Shown here: positions 1 through 6,477 of the stretch, one piece after another
Layout: every line of letters begins with the position of its first letter
Position numbering within the stretch: position 1 is the first letter of the stretch
DNA from: DASRTE01 sp035253685
GTDB lineage: Bacteria; Actinomycetota; Actinomycetes; Jiangellales; Jiangellaceae
Reading direction: 5' to 3'
Assembly (NCBI GenBank): GCA_035253685.1
Contig: DATFBR010000041.1
Coordinates: forward strand, 1-11,201
DNA: 11,201 nt
Made by a program: the position numbers and the translations under genes
The notes under the pieces: generated by a model
The model's database searches: none
Told to the model about the DNA's origin: nothing
Seen by the model: only the letters and a program-made list of their open reading frames with translations

Positions 1-170
1 TGGCGCAGATGGTACGAGGTGGCGCCGCTGGACTCGCCGAGGAGACGGCCGAGATCCGACGCGGTGGCCGGCCCGTCGGAGCGAAGGGCGGCGAGCAGCC
101 GCATGCGCAGCGGGTGTGTGAACGCGCGCAGGGGCTCGAGGTCCTGTACGTACTTCTGCCTCAGCGCCAT
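1..170 (-). CDS. ArsR-family winged-helix transcriptional regulator, N-terminal part (runs off the left edge)
   Basis: Reading leftward from ATG at 170-168 gives 56 codons that stay open to the window edge. The protein begins MALRQKYVQDLEPLRAF, then THPLRMRLLAALR (residues 18-30), ATASDLGRLLGESSG (35-49) and ATSYHLR (50-56). This is the layout of the ArsR/HTH_20 family: an N-terminal helix, the 'HP.R..LL..L' helix, a helix-turn-helix, and a recognition helix ending in S-Y-H-L. Such proteins are cytoplasmic dimeric DNA-binding repressors, often set beside a transporter gene; the partner here would lie beyond the window. No metal-binding cysteines appear in the visible part, so nothing indicates a metal sensor. 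No Shine-Dalgarno precedes the ATG. A -10-like TAGTCT lies 7 nt upstream, so the message may be leaderless. Family assignment is firm for a fragment; ligand and targets are unknown. Confidence 0.8.
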   Translation of the reverse strand, partial: MALRQKYVQDLEPLRAFTHPLRMRLLAALRSDGPATASDLGRLLGESSGATSYHLR

Positions 171-177
171 GAGTACC

Positions 178-183
178 AGACTA
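178..183 (-). promoter_or_regulatory. Candidate -10 element for the ArsR-type gene
   Basis: On the minus strand TAGTCT (TAnnnT) ends 7 nt before the ATG at 170, which would put transcription start at or next to the start codon. A -35-like TTGCAA lies at 200-205 with a 16-bp spacer and overlaps the palindromic operators. Seen by eye only. Confidence 0.4.
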
Positions 184-188
184 GACCA

Positions 189-216
189 CAAAGCATTCTT
201 TGCAAAGTTGCCTTTG
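189..216. promoter_or_regulatory. Two abutting 14-bp palindromes CAAAG-N4-CTTTG (likely operator)
   Basis: Positions 189-202 and 203-216 each read CAAAG, four variable bases (CATT, then TTGC), then CTTTG. Both are perfect inverted repeats, and they touch end to end. They lie 19-46 bp upstream of the ArsR-type start codon and cover its candidate -35 and spacer. Two dimer-sized sites here fit autorepression by the regulator. They are also 123 bp upstream of the divergent topA start, so an effect on topA is possible but less likely. Binding by this regulator is inferred from position alone. Confidence 0.6.
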
Positions 217-231
217 CGATTCCGCGCACGG

Positions 232-259
232 TCGACCCGGAAGAGAAGTCGTATACCGT
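232..259 (+). promoter_or_regulatory. Weak candidate promoter for topA
   Basis: TCGACC (232-237, four of six matches to TTGACA) is followed after 16 bp by TACCGT (254-259, TAnnnT). The overlapping TATACC (252-257) is an alternative -10. A perfect TTGACA also occurs at 275-280, but its best -10 partner is CACACT at 300-305, 19 bp away. The true start cannot be decided from sequence. Either promoter leaves a leader carrying the Shine-Dalgarno at 325-330. The rest of the ArsR-topA gap shows nothing else apart from the operator pair. Confidence 0.25.
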
Positions 260-324
260 GCGTTGTCCGTCGAGTTGACAGCAGCAGCCGCCATGGCCGC
301 ACACTCACCCTCGGCGTATCCGAG

Positions 325-330
325 AAGGAG
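325..330 (+). promoter_or_regulatory. Ribosome binding site deciding the topA start
   Basis: AAGGAG lies 8 nt upstream of the TTG at 339-341. It selects this TTG, which places the Toprim strand VIVES near residue 13 as in other bacterial TopA proteins. Confidence 0.65.
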
Positions 331-338
331 CATCCCCG

Positions 339-2960
339 TTGGCCCGCACGAACAGCGACGTCCCACGCCGTCTGGTGATCGTCGAGTCGCCCGCCAAGGC
401 GAAGACGATCGCCGGGTACCTCGGCGGGGGCTACGTCGTGGAGTCCTCGTTCGGGCACATCCGCGACCTGCCGTCGAAGAAGACCGAGGTGCCCGCTGCC
501 CAGCGCGACCGGTTCGGTGCACCGGTCGGCGTCGACGTGGAGCACGGCTTCGAGCCGCTGTACGTGGTTCCGGCCGGACGCGCCAAGGAGCAGGTGCGCA
601 AGCTCAAGGCCGCACTCAGGAACGCCGACGAGCTCCTGCTCGCCACCGACGAGGACCGGGAGGGTGAGGCGATCGCGTGGCACCTGCGTGAGGAACTCCG
701 CCCGAAGGTCCCCGTCCGCCGAATGGTCTTCCACGAGATCACCGGCGACGCGATCAGGGCAGCCGTCGAAAACCCGCGTGAGATCGACGAGAACCTCGTC
801 GATGCACAGGAGACCCGGCGCATCGTCGATCGGCTCTTCGGCTACGAGGTCTCCCCGGTGCTGTGGCGGAAGGTGATGCAAGGCCTGTCGGCGGGACGTG
901 TGCAGAGCGTCGCCACCCGGCTCGTGGTCGATCGCGAGCGTGAGCGCATGGCGTTCCGATCGGCCATGTACTGGGATCTGGTGGCCACTTTCCGGACCGG
1001 TGCAGCCGACGAGGCGGGTGCCTTCGATGCGCGGCTGCTGACCGTGGACGGCGGCCGAGTCGCACAAGGCCGTGACTTCGACTCGACGGGCTCACTGCGA
1101 GGCCGTTCGGCCGATGCCGTCGTGCTGGACGAGCAACGTGCCAGGGCGCTGGCGGCGGCACTGGGCGAGGTGCCGTTCGAGGTCGGCTCCGTGGAGGCGA
1201 AGCCGTACCGGCGCAGCCCCTACGCGCCGTTCCGGACGACCACGATGCAGCAGGAGGCGTCGCGCAAGCTCGGGTTCGGCGCCGCCCGCACGATGCAGGT
1301 GGCCCAGCGGCTCTACGAGAGCGGCTACATCACCTACATGCGGACCGACTCGACGACGCTGTCCGGTGCTGCTGTCTCGGCGGCCCGGGCCCAGGTAGCC
1401 GAGCTGTACGGCGCCGAATATCTGCCGGAGTCCCCGCGCACCTACGCGAGCAAGGTCAAGAACGCCCAGGAGGCGCACGAGGCGATCCGCCCTGCCGGCG
1501 AGTCGTTCCGCACGCCTGCCGAGACCGGACTGAGCGGTGACGACTTCCGGCTGTACGAGCTGATCTGGATGCGCACCGTGGCCTCACAGATGCGCGATGC
1601 CGTGGGTCAGACGCTGACCGTGCGGGTCACCGCGACCGCAACCTCGCGCGAGGCGGTCGAGTTCGGTGCGTCCGGCCGCACGATCACTTTCTTCGGGTTC
1701 CTCAAGGCCTACGTCGAGGGGTCCGACGACCCGGAGGCCGAGCTCGACGACCGCGAGCGCCCGCTCCCGTCGTTGCGGGAGGGTCAGGCGCTGACGGCGG
1801 CCGCGGTCGAGGCGGAGGGCCACGCCACCAAGCCGCCGGCCCGCTACACCGAGGCCACGTTGGTGAAGGAGCTCGAGGAACGCGAGATCGGCAGGCCCTC
1901 GACGTACGCATCGATCATCCGCACGATCCTCGACCGCGGCTATGTCTTCAAGAAGGGGACGGCCCTGGTGCCGTCATGGCTGGCGTTCGCGGTCGTCCGC
2001 CTTCTCGTCGAGCACTTCAGCTGGCTGATCGACTACGAGTTCACCGCCCGGATGGAAGACCGTCTCGACGAGATCGCGGGCGGCCGGGCGAACCGTCCGA
2101 CCGAACTGGACCGGTTCTGGAATGGCGGCGAGGGCCTCGAGGGGCTCAAACACCTGGTCGACAACCTGGGCGAGATCGACGCCCGCGGCATCTCCTCGTT
2201 CCCGCTGGCGGACGGCCTGGTCGTTCGGGTCGGGCGCTACGGCCCGTACGTCGAGGACGCAGAGGGCAACCGCGGCAGCATTCCCGAGGACCTTCCGCCC
2301 GACGAGCTGACCCCCGACCTCGCCGGCGAGCTGCTGACCGCCGGGAACGGCGACCGCGAGCTGGGCGTGAACCCCTCGACCGGACGGATCGTCGTGGCCA
2401 AGGCCGGCCGCTACGGGCCGTATGTCACCGAGATAGTGCCCGACGACGCTCCCAGCGGCGAGCGGCCGCCCACCTCGTCGCTGTTCCGCTCCATGTCGCC
2501 GGAGACGGTGACGCTCGAGCAGGCCCTGCGGCTGCTCGAACTGCCGCGGCCGGTCGGCAATGCCGCGGACGGTACGCAGATCGTCGCGGCGAACGGGCGG
2601 TACGGACCGTACGTGAAGAAGGGCTCCGAGTTCCGGTCTCTCGCCGACGAGGAGTCGATCTTCACCGTGACGGTCGACGAGGCCGAGAAGCTGTTCGCGG
2701 AGCCGAAGGGCCGGCGTGGTCGTACGGCGCCGGCGCTGCCCCTGCGGGAACTCGGCGCAGACCCGGCGAACGGCAGGCCGCTGACGGTGAAAGACGGCCG
2801 CTTCGGCCCCTATATCACCGACGGCGAGACGAACGTGACCGTCCCGCGTGGGACGTCGATCGAGGCGCTGACGCTGGATCGGGCGGCCGAGTTGATGGCC
2901 GAGAAGCGGGCCAAGGGTCCGGCCCCCAGGAAGCGGACTCGCACCCGCAGCCGCACCTGA
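339..2960 (+). CDS. topA: DNA topoisomerase I (type IA), actinobacterial form
   Basis: This enzyme relaxes negatively supercoiled DNA by passing a strand through a transient 5'-phosphotyrosyl break. The 873-residue protein opens with a Toprim domain: Glu16 in VIVESPAKAKTI, and the metal-binding DxDxE in ATDEDREGE (Asp104, Asp106, Glu108). The core follows, with the active-site Tyr333 in GYITYMRTDS. The conserved GRPSTYASII and FTARMEDRLDEIA segments come later in the core. The C-terminus has no CxxC zinc ribbons. Instead four repeats of the Topo_C type contain GRYGPY or GRFGPY at about residues 632, 690, 753 and 820, and a Lys/Arg-rich tail ends the protein. Such zinc-less repeats with a basic tail are known from mycobacterial TopA. 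The start is TTG with a good Shine-Dalgarno. All catalytic residues are present, so it should be active and probably essential. It is monocistronic and convergent with dedA. Confidence 0.97.
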   Translation: MARTNSDVPRRLVIVESPAKAKTIAGYLGGGYVVESSFGHIRDLPSKKTEVPAAQRDRFGAPVGVDVEHGFEPLYVVPAGRAKEQVRKLKAALRNADELLLATDEDREGEAIAWHLREELRPKVPVRRMVFHEITGDAIRAAVENPREIDENLVDAQETRRIVDRLFGYEVSPVLWRKVMQGLSAGRVQSVATRLVVDRERERMAFRSAMYWDLVATFRTGAADEAGAFDARLLTVDGGRVAQGRDFDSTGSLRGRSADAVVLDEQRARALAAALGEVPFEVGSVEAKPYRRSPYAPFRTTTMQQEASRKLGFGAARTMQVAQRLYESGYITYMRTDSTTLSGAAVSAARAQVAELYGAEYLPESPRTYASKVKNAQEAHEAIRPAGESFRTPAETGLSGDDFRLYELIWMRTVASQMRDAVGQTLTVRVTATATSREAVEFGASGRTITFFGFLKAYVEGSDDPEAELDDRERPLPSLREGQALTAAAVEAEGHATKPPARYTEATLVKELEEREIGRPSTYASIIRTILDRGYVFKKGTALVPSWLAFAVVRLLVEHFSWLIDYEFTARMEDRLDEIAGGRANRPTELDRFWNGGEGLEGLKHLVDNLGEIDARGISSFPLADGLVVRVGRYGPYVEDAEGNRGSIPEDLPPDELTPDLAGELLTAGNGDRELGVNPSTGRIVVAKAGRYGPYVTEIVPDDAPSGERPPTSSLFRSMSPETVTLEQALRLLELPRPVGNAADGTQIVAANGRYGPYVKKGSEFRSLADEESIFTVTVDEAEKLFAEPKGRRGRTAPALPLRELGADPANGRPLTVKDGRFGPYITDGETNVTVPRGTSIEALTLDRAAELMAEKRAKGPAPRKRTRTRSRT

Positions 2961-2966
2961 CGACTG

Positions 2967-3626
2967 CTACCGAACCAGGCGGAGCGCGTCGCCCTTGTCC
3001 GCCGCCTCCGCCCCGTCATGCCCGGCCTTCACGCCCGACCTGGTGCGCCTGCGGGCGACCGCCTGTTGGAGCCCGGCCAGGGCCGCTGCCACCACGAAGC
3101 CGACGACGACCGCGATGCCGACCTGAAGCCAGATCGGGCCGTCCATGGTGTCGCCGACGACGTAGCCCAGCCCGACCATCCACAGCGCCCAGCTCGACGC
3201 TCCGAGCAGGCTGATCCAGACATAGCGGCGGGGCGGGATGCCGACCAGGCCGGCCGTGGCGGCGGCCGCGGTGCGGCCGAACGGAATGAACCGCGCCATC
3301 GCCAATGTGACGGTGCTGACGCGCTCGATCCGACCGTAGGCGCTCTCGGCGTTGCGGTGCAGCCGCCGGCCGAGGCGCGAGCGCTCCAGGACGCCGGGCA
3401 GCCGGTGGCGTGCGACGGCGAACACGAGGTGGTCACCGGTCATCGCACCGGCGACCACCGCCACCGCCGCCCACGCGAGGTCGAGGTGCCCGGCGGCCGC
3501 GAGTGCACCCGCGGAGACCACGAACGCATCGGACGGTATCGCCGGGAACGTGGCGTCGAGAGCCACCAGGCCGACCACGAGCAGGTAGGCCAGCAGCGGC
3601 GTCGCGACCAGCGCGGCGAGGTCCAT
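2967..3626 (-). CDS. DedA-family (SNARE-associated/VTT domain) integral membrane protein
   Basis: The 219-residue protein starts at ATG 3626-3624. A TTG at 3662 would add 12 residues, but neither start has a good Shine-Dalgarno. Hydrophobic segments alternate with short basic loops, giving a multi-pass membrane protein. The DedA hallmarks are visible: an acidic D-x-T-F-P re-entrant region near the N-terminus, AGAMTGDHLVFAVARHRLPG (usually G..x.GD...Y..GR..G), and ARFIPFGRTAAAATAGL, which matches the family's RF-P-R...AG motif with its essential Arg. A final long helix (near IAVVVGFVVAAALAGL) precedes a basic, cytoplasm-like tail. Family members flip undecaprenyl phosphate or phosphatidylethanolamine and support envelope homeostasis; the substrate here cannot be assigned. 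It is convergent with topA and divergent from tmk. Confidence 0.88.
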   Translation of the reverse strand: MDLAALVATPLLAYLLVVGLVALDATFPAIPSDAFVVSAGALAAAGHLDLAWAAVAVVAGAMTGDHLVFAVARHRLPGVLERSRLGRRLHRNAESAYGRIERVSTVTLAMARFIPFGRTAAAATAGLVGIPPRRYVWISLLGASSWALWMVGLGYVVGDTMDGPIWLQVGIAVVVGFVVAAALAGLQQAVARRRTRSGVKAGHDGAEAADKGDALRLVR

Positions 3627-3768
3627 ACCGTCCAGCGTCCGTCCGGTTCGTGGCGATGGCAATGGTGTCGGCTCGAGTCCGGGGTGAATCCAGGGCGAAC
3701 CCCTGCGGGACGTGCGTGATAGTGCCGAGGGCCACGGCGGCTGCGACGGGCGTGTCGTGCGACGTCAC

Positions 3769-3774
3769 TACGCT
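3769..3774 (+). promoter_or_regulatory. Candidate -10 element giving a leaderless tmk transcript
   Basis: TACGCT (TAnnnT) is followed by exactly 6 nt and then the GTG start at 3781, so +1 would fall on the start codon. No Shine-Dalgarno precedes that GTG. No convincing -35 is visible. The 154-bp divergent dedA-tmk gap holds no other clear site; I could not place a dedA promoter in it. Confidence 0.4.
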
Positions 3775-3780
3775 GGGCGC

Positions 3781-4407
3781 GTGTCCGGGACGGCAGGTGT
3801 GTTCATCGCATTCGAAGGCGGCGAGGGCGCCGGCAAGTCCAGCCGCGCGCAGGCACTCGCCGAGCACGTCAGAGCAGGTGGCCGCGAGGTCGTGCTCACC
3901 CACGAGCCCGGCGGCACACGCGTCGGACTCCACGTGCGCAACCTCGTGCTCGACCCCTCCAGCGCCGGCCTCGACCCGCGGGCCGAGGCCTTGTTCTACG
4001 CGGCTGACCGCGCCGAGCACGTCGCCTCCGTGGTCCGGCCGGCCCTCGACCGCGGCGCGGTGGTTCTTACCGATCGCTACGTCGACTCCAGCCTCGCCTA
4101 CCAGGGCGTCGGCCGTGGTCTCGGCGTAGCGGCGGTCGCATCGGTGTCCGCGTTCGCGACGGGCGGCCTGGTGCCTCACCTCACCGTTGTGCTCGACGTT
4201 TCCCCGTCGCTCGGCCGCAGCCGGCTCGCCGGACCGACCGACCGGCTCGAGGGTGAGTCCGACATCTTCCACGAGCGGGTGCGGCAGGCATTCCTCGACC
4301 TGGCGGCGGCCGCGCCTCACCGCTACGTCGTCGTCGACGCGACCCTGCCGGCCGCACATGTCGATGCCGCGATCCTCGATCGGGTCAAGGAGCTGGGCCT
4401 GCCGTGA
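3781..4407 (+). CDS. tmk: Thymidylate kinase (dTMP kinase)
   Basis: The enzyme phosphorylates dTMP to dTDP with ATP, a cytoplasmic step of dTTP supply. The 208-residue product has the usual TMPK length. It shows the P-loop GGEGAGKSS (about residues 13-21, Lys19), the HEPGGT motif (41-46), and the TMPK signature DRYVDSSLAYQG (Asp98-Arg99-Tyr100). The LID segment SRLAGPTDRLEGE carries arginines. The P-loop itself has no Arg, so this is a type II arrangement with the catalytic Arg in the LID. I chose GTG 3781 over an upstream in-frame start at 3712 because homologues begin a few residues before the FIAFEG strand and a -10-like TACGCT sits 6 nt upstream. The stop codon overlaps the holB start by 4 bp (GTGA), so the two are probably translationally coupled. 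Confidence 0.95.
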   Translation: MSGTAGVFIAFEGGEGAGKSSRAQALAEHVRAGGREVVLTHEPGGTRVGLHVRNLVLDPSSAGLDPRAEALFYAADRAEHVASVVRPALDRGAVVLTDRYVDSSLAYQGVGRGLGVAAVASVSAFATGGLVPHLTVVLDVSPSLGRSRLAGPTDRLEGESDIFHERVRQAFLDLAAAAPHRYVVVDATLPAAHVDAAILDRVKELGLP

Positions 4408-5564
4408 CCGTCTGGGATGACGTCGTCGGGCAGACCGTGGTACCGGAGCTGCGACGCACGGTGGCCGACGCCGCCGCGCTCCTCGAGGACATCGGTGCCG
4501 GTGCGGCCATGACGCATGCCTGGCTGTTCACCGGACCACCAGGATCGGGGCGGTCGGTGGTGGCGCGGGCATTCGCCGCGGCGTTGCAGTGCCCGGACGG
4601 AGGTTGCGGGCGCTGCGCGGAGTGTCGTGACGTCCGCAACGGCACCCACCCCGACGTCGTGAACGTCGACACCGACGGATTGTCGATCAAGATCAAACAG
4701 ATCCGCGAGCTCGTTCCCCGGGCGGCCCTTCGGCCGTCACGCGGCCGATGGCAGGTCGTCGTCGTCGAGGATGCCGACCGGCTCGGCGAGGACGCCGCCG
4801 ACGCCATCCTGCTGTCGGTGGAGGAGCCGCCGCCGCGCACTGTCTGGATGCTGTGTGCCCCCACGCCGGAGGACATCGTCACGACCATTCGCTCCCGCTG
4901 CCGGGTGGTCACACTGCGCACGCCGCCCTACGACGACGTCGCCGACCATCTGGTCCGCACCGCAGGGGCCGATCCCGAGCTGGCCGCCTTCGCAGCCCGC
5001 GCTGCTCAAGGCCACATCGGGAGGGCTCGGGCTCTTGCCACCGACGAGGAGGCGCGAGCACGGCACGCCGAGGTGCTGCGGCTGCCGTTCGCCCTGGCCG
5101 ACCTCCGCACCTGTCTCGACGCCGCAGCCGAGCTGGTCGAGGCCGCGAAGGCCGACGCCGAACGCCACTGCGACGAGGTGGACTCGCGGGAGGTCGACCA
5201 GCTCAAGCAGGCCCTGGGCGTCGGTGCGGTCGGTCGGCGACCACGCAACGTGGAGGCGGCGGTCAAGGAGCTCGAGCGCGAGCAGAAGCTGCGCCGCACC
5301 CGGGTACAGCGCGACTCGATCGACCGGGCGCTCGTCGACGTGATGGCGCTCTACCGCGACGTTCTCGTCCTCCAGCTCGGCGCTCCGGCCGAGCTGGTCA
5401 ACGGGCACATCCGCCCGTCGATCGACCGGCTGGCGCGGGCGTCCAGCCCCGAGAGCACGGTGCGTCGGATGGAGGCGGTCGTCGCGGCGCGTGAGGCGCT
5501 CGAGGCCAACGCCGCTCCGCTGCTCGCGCTCGAAGCGATGGCGCTGGCCCTACGCGAGGGCTGA
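4404..5564 (+). CDS. holB: DNA polymerase III subunit delta' (clamp loader)
   Basis: Delta' is the rigid stator subunit of the clamp loader that places the beta sliding clamp on primed DNA. The 386-residue protein has an AAA+ fold. It has a P-loop-like GPPGSGRS (44-51) with Arg50 where Lys is normal, four zinc-module cysteines (Cys63, 68, 71, 74), a Walker B-like strand VVVVEDADRL (118-127), the EEPP segment (140-143) and the arginine-finger motif SRC (164-166). Lack of the P-loop lysine fits a subunit not expected to hydrolyse ATP, while SRC serves the neighbouring subunit. The tau/gamma protein DnaX has a true GKT/GKS, so this is not dnaX. A charged, helical C-terminal region follows (about 210-386). 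GTG 4404 overlaps the tmk stop. The tmk-holB pairing is conserved in many bacteria. Confidence 0.92.
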   Translation: MTVWDDVVGQTVVPELRRTVADAAALLEDIGAGAAMTHAWLFTGPPGSGRSVVARAFAAALQCPDGGCGRCAECRDVRNGTHPDVVNVDTDGLSIKIKQIRELVPRAALRPSRGRWQVVVVEDADRLGEDAADAILLSVEEPPPRTVWMLCAPTPEDIVTTIRSRCRVVTLRTPPYDDVADHLVRTAGADPELAAFAARAAQGHIGRARALATDEEARARHAEVLRLPFALADLRTCLDAAAELVEAAKADAERHCDEVDSREVDQLKQALGVGAVGRRPRNVEAAVKELEREQKLRRTRVQRDSIDRALVDVMALYRDVLVLQLGAPAELVNGHIRPSIDRLARASSPESTVRRMEAVVAAREALEANAAPLLALEAMALALREG

Positions 5565-5592
5565 CCGAGGGGCCACTCCCGCACCGGGGTCG

Positions 5593-5598
5593 TAAGGT
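5593..5598 (+). promoter_or_regulatory. Candidate -10 element (or SD-like sequence) before ricT
   Basis: TAAGGT (TAnnnT) is followed by 6 nt and GTG 5605, the same geometry as at tmk. The overlapping AAGGTGG (5594-5600) could instead act as a Shine-Dalgarno, so the two readings compete. Confidence 0.35.
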
Positions 5599-5604
5599 GG
5601 CGGC

Positions 5605-6477
5605 GTGGGCATGGTCATGGCCGTCGCGTTCACCCGCTACGGCCGGCTCTACTACCTCGATCCGGGCGAACACAACCCGCGGGTCGGCGACAAGGTGCTC
5701 GTGCCCACCGATGACGGCCCGGAGGTCGCGGAGTGCGTCTGGGCACCGCAGTGGGTCAGCGAGGACATCGGCGGACTTTCCGTCTGTGCCGGACCGGCGG
5801 CCCCCGAGCACGTCGAACGCGACGAGCGGAACCGCCGCCGACGCGCCGAGGCCAAGGTGGTGGCCCGCCGGCTGGTCCGTCAGCACAAGCTGCCGATGAA
5901 GGTGGTCGCCGCCGACTTCGTCGACACACGCGAGGATGTCGACCAGCTGATCACGATCTATTTCAGCGCACCGCACCGCGTCGACTTCCGTGACCTGGTG
6001 CGTGACCTGGCACGGTCCCTCCGCGCCCGGATCGATCTGCGTCAGCTCGGCGCGCGGGACGAGGCGCGGGTACAGGTTGGCATCGGCCCCTGCGGCCGGG
6101 ACACCTGCTGCTCGACGTTCCTCACCGACTTCGAGCCGGTGACCATGCGGATGGCAAAGGATCAGGACCTCCCGCTCAATCCGCTGAAGATCTCCGGCGC
6201 GTGTGGGCGGCTGATGTGCTGCCTGAAGTACGAGCATCCCCTGTACCAGGACTTCAAGGTCAGTGTCCCGGCGCTCGGCTGCGGCGTGAGCACGGACGAC
6301 GGGGTCGAGGGCACGGTCGTCGGTTACAACGTTCCGGCCCAGACGGTGTACGTGCGCGACCGCGAGACCGGGCGCAAGGTCGCCTGCCCCAAGGCGGCCG
6401 TCTGCGGCTCACGGCAGGCGTACGAGGGTGCTGTCGCCACCGGCATGCGGGCGACCGCCGACCAGGAGGATGCGTGA
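5605..6477 (+). CDS. ricT: PSP1/RicT (YaaT)-family cytoplasmic protein
   Basis: The 290-residue protein carries the PSP1 C-terminal domain and the conserved cysteine clusters of the RicT/YaaT family: GPCGRDTCCSTFL (Cys163, 168, 169) and SGACGRLMCCLKYE (Cys200, 205, 206). The N-terminal part (about 1-60) is a beta-rich segment with GDKVLVPTDDGPEVAECVW, typical of the family. In Bacillus, RicT joins RicA and RicF in an Fe-S-bearing complex that promotes RNase Y-dependent mRNA maturation. The role in actinobacteria is not established, and no ricA or ricF is seen here. The tmk-holB-yaaT order of Bacillus is echoed. GTG 5605 is taken as the start; ATG 5611 and 5617 are alternatives. The gene begins 40 bp after holB, and its stop overlaps the next gene by 4 bp. 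The symbol is by family membership. Confidence 0.85.
   Translation: MGMVMAVAFTRYGRLYYLDPGEHNPRVGDKVLVPTDDGPEVAECVWAPQWVSEDIGGLSVCAGPAAPEHVERDERNRRRRAEAKVVARRLVRQHKLPMKVVAADFVDTREDVDQLITIYFSAPHRVDFRDLVRDLARSLRARIDLRQLGARDEARVQVGIGPCGRDTCCSTFLTDFEPVTMRMAKDQDLPLNPLKISGACGRLMCCLKYEHPLYQDFKVSVPALGCGVSTDDGVEGTVVGYNVPAQTVYVRDRETGRKVACPKAAVCGSRQAYEGAVATGMRATADQEDA
6464..6470 (+). promoter_or_regulatory. Ribosome binding site inside ricT for the hydrolase gene
   Basis: AGGAGGA lies within the last ricT codons, only 3-4 nt before GTG 6474. The short spacing is unusual, but it supports this start, and the GTGA overlap suggests translational coupling to ricT. Confidence 0.55.

Noticed and set aside
2230..2815. 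Repeated GRYGPY-coding segments in topA as possible DNA repeats or a recombination product
   Set aside because: They are the known C-terminal topoisomerase I domain repeats. The similarity is at protein level, with diverged DNA.
1976..3214. 412-codon plus-strand frame across the topA 3' half and dedA
   Set aside because: It is out of frame with topA and antisense to dedA, and its product is low-complexity Arg/Gly/Pro.
3433..4359. 308-codon minus-strand frame
   Set aside because: It is antisense to tmk and also overlaps the start of dedA; it is a GC-driven shadow.
5398..6237. 279-codon minus-strand frame
   Set aside because: It is antisense to holB and ricT, and its composition is typical of a shadow frame.
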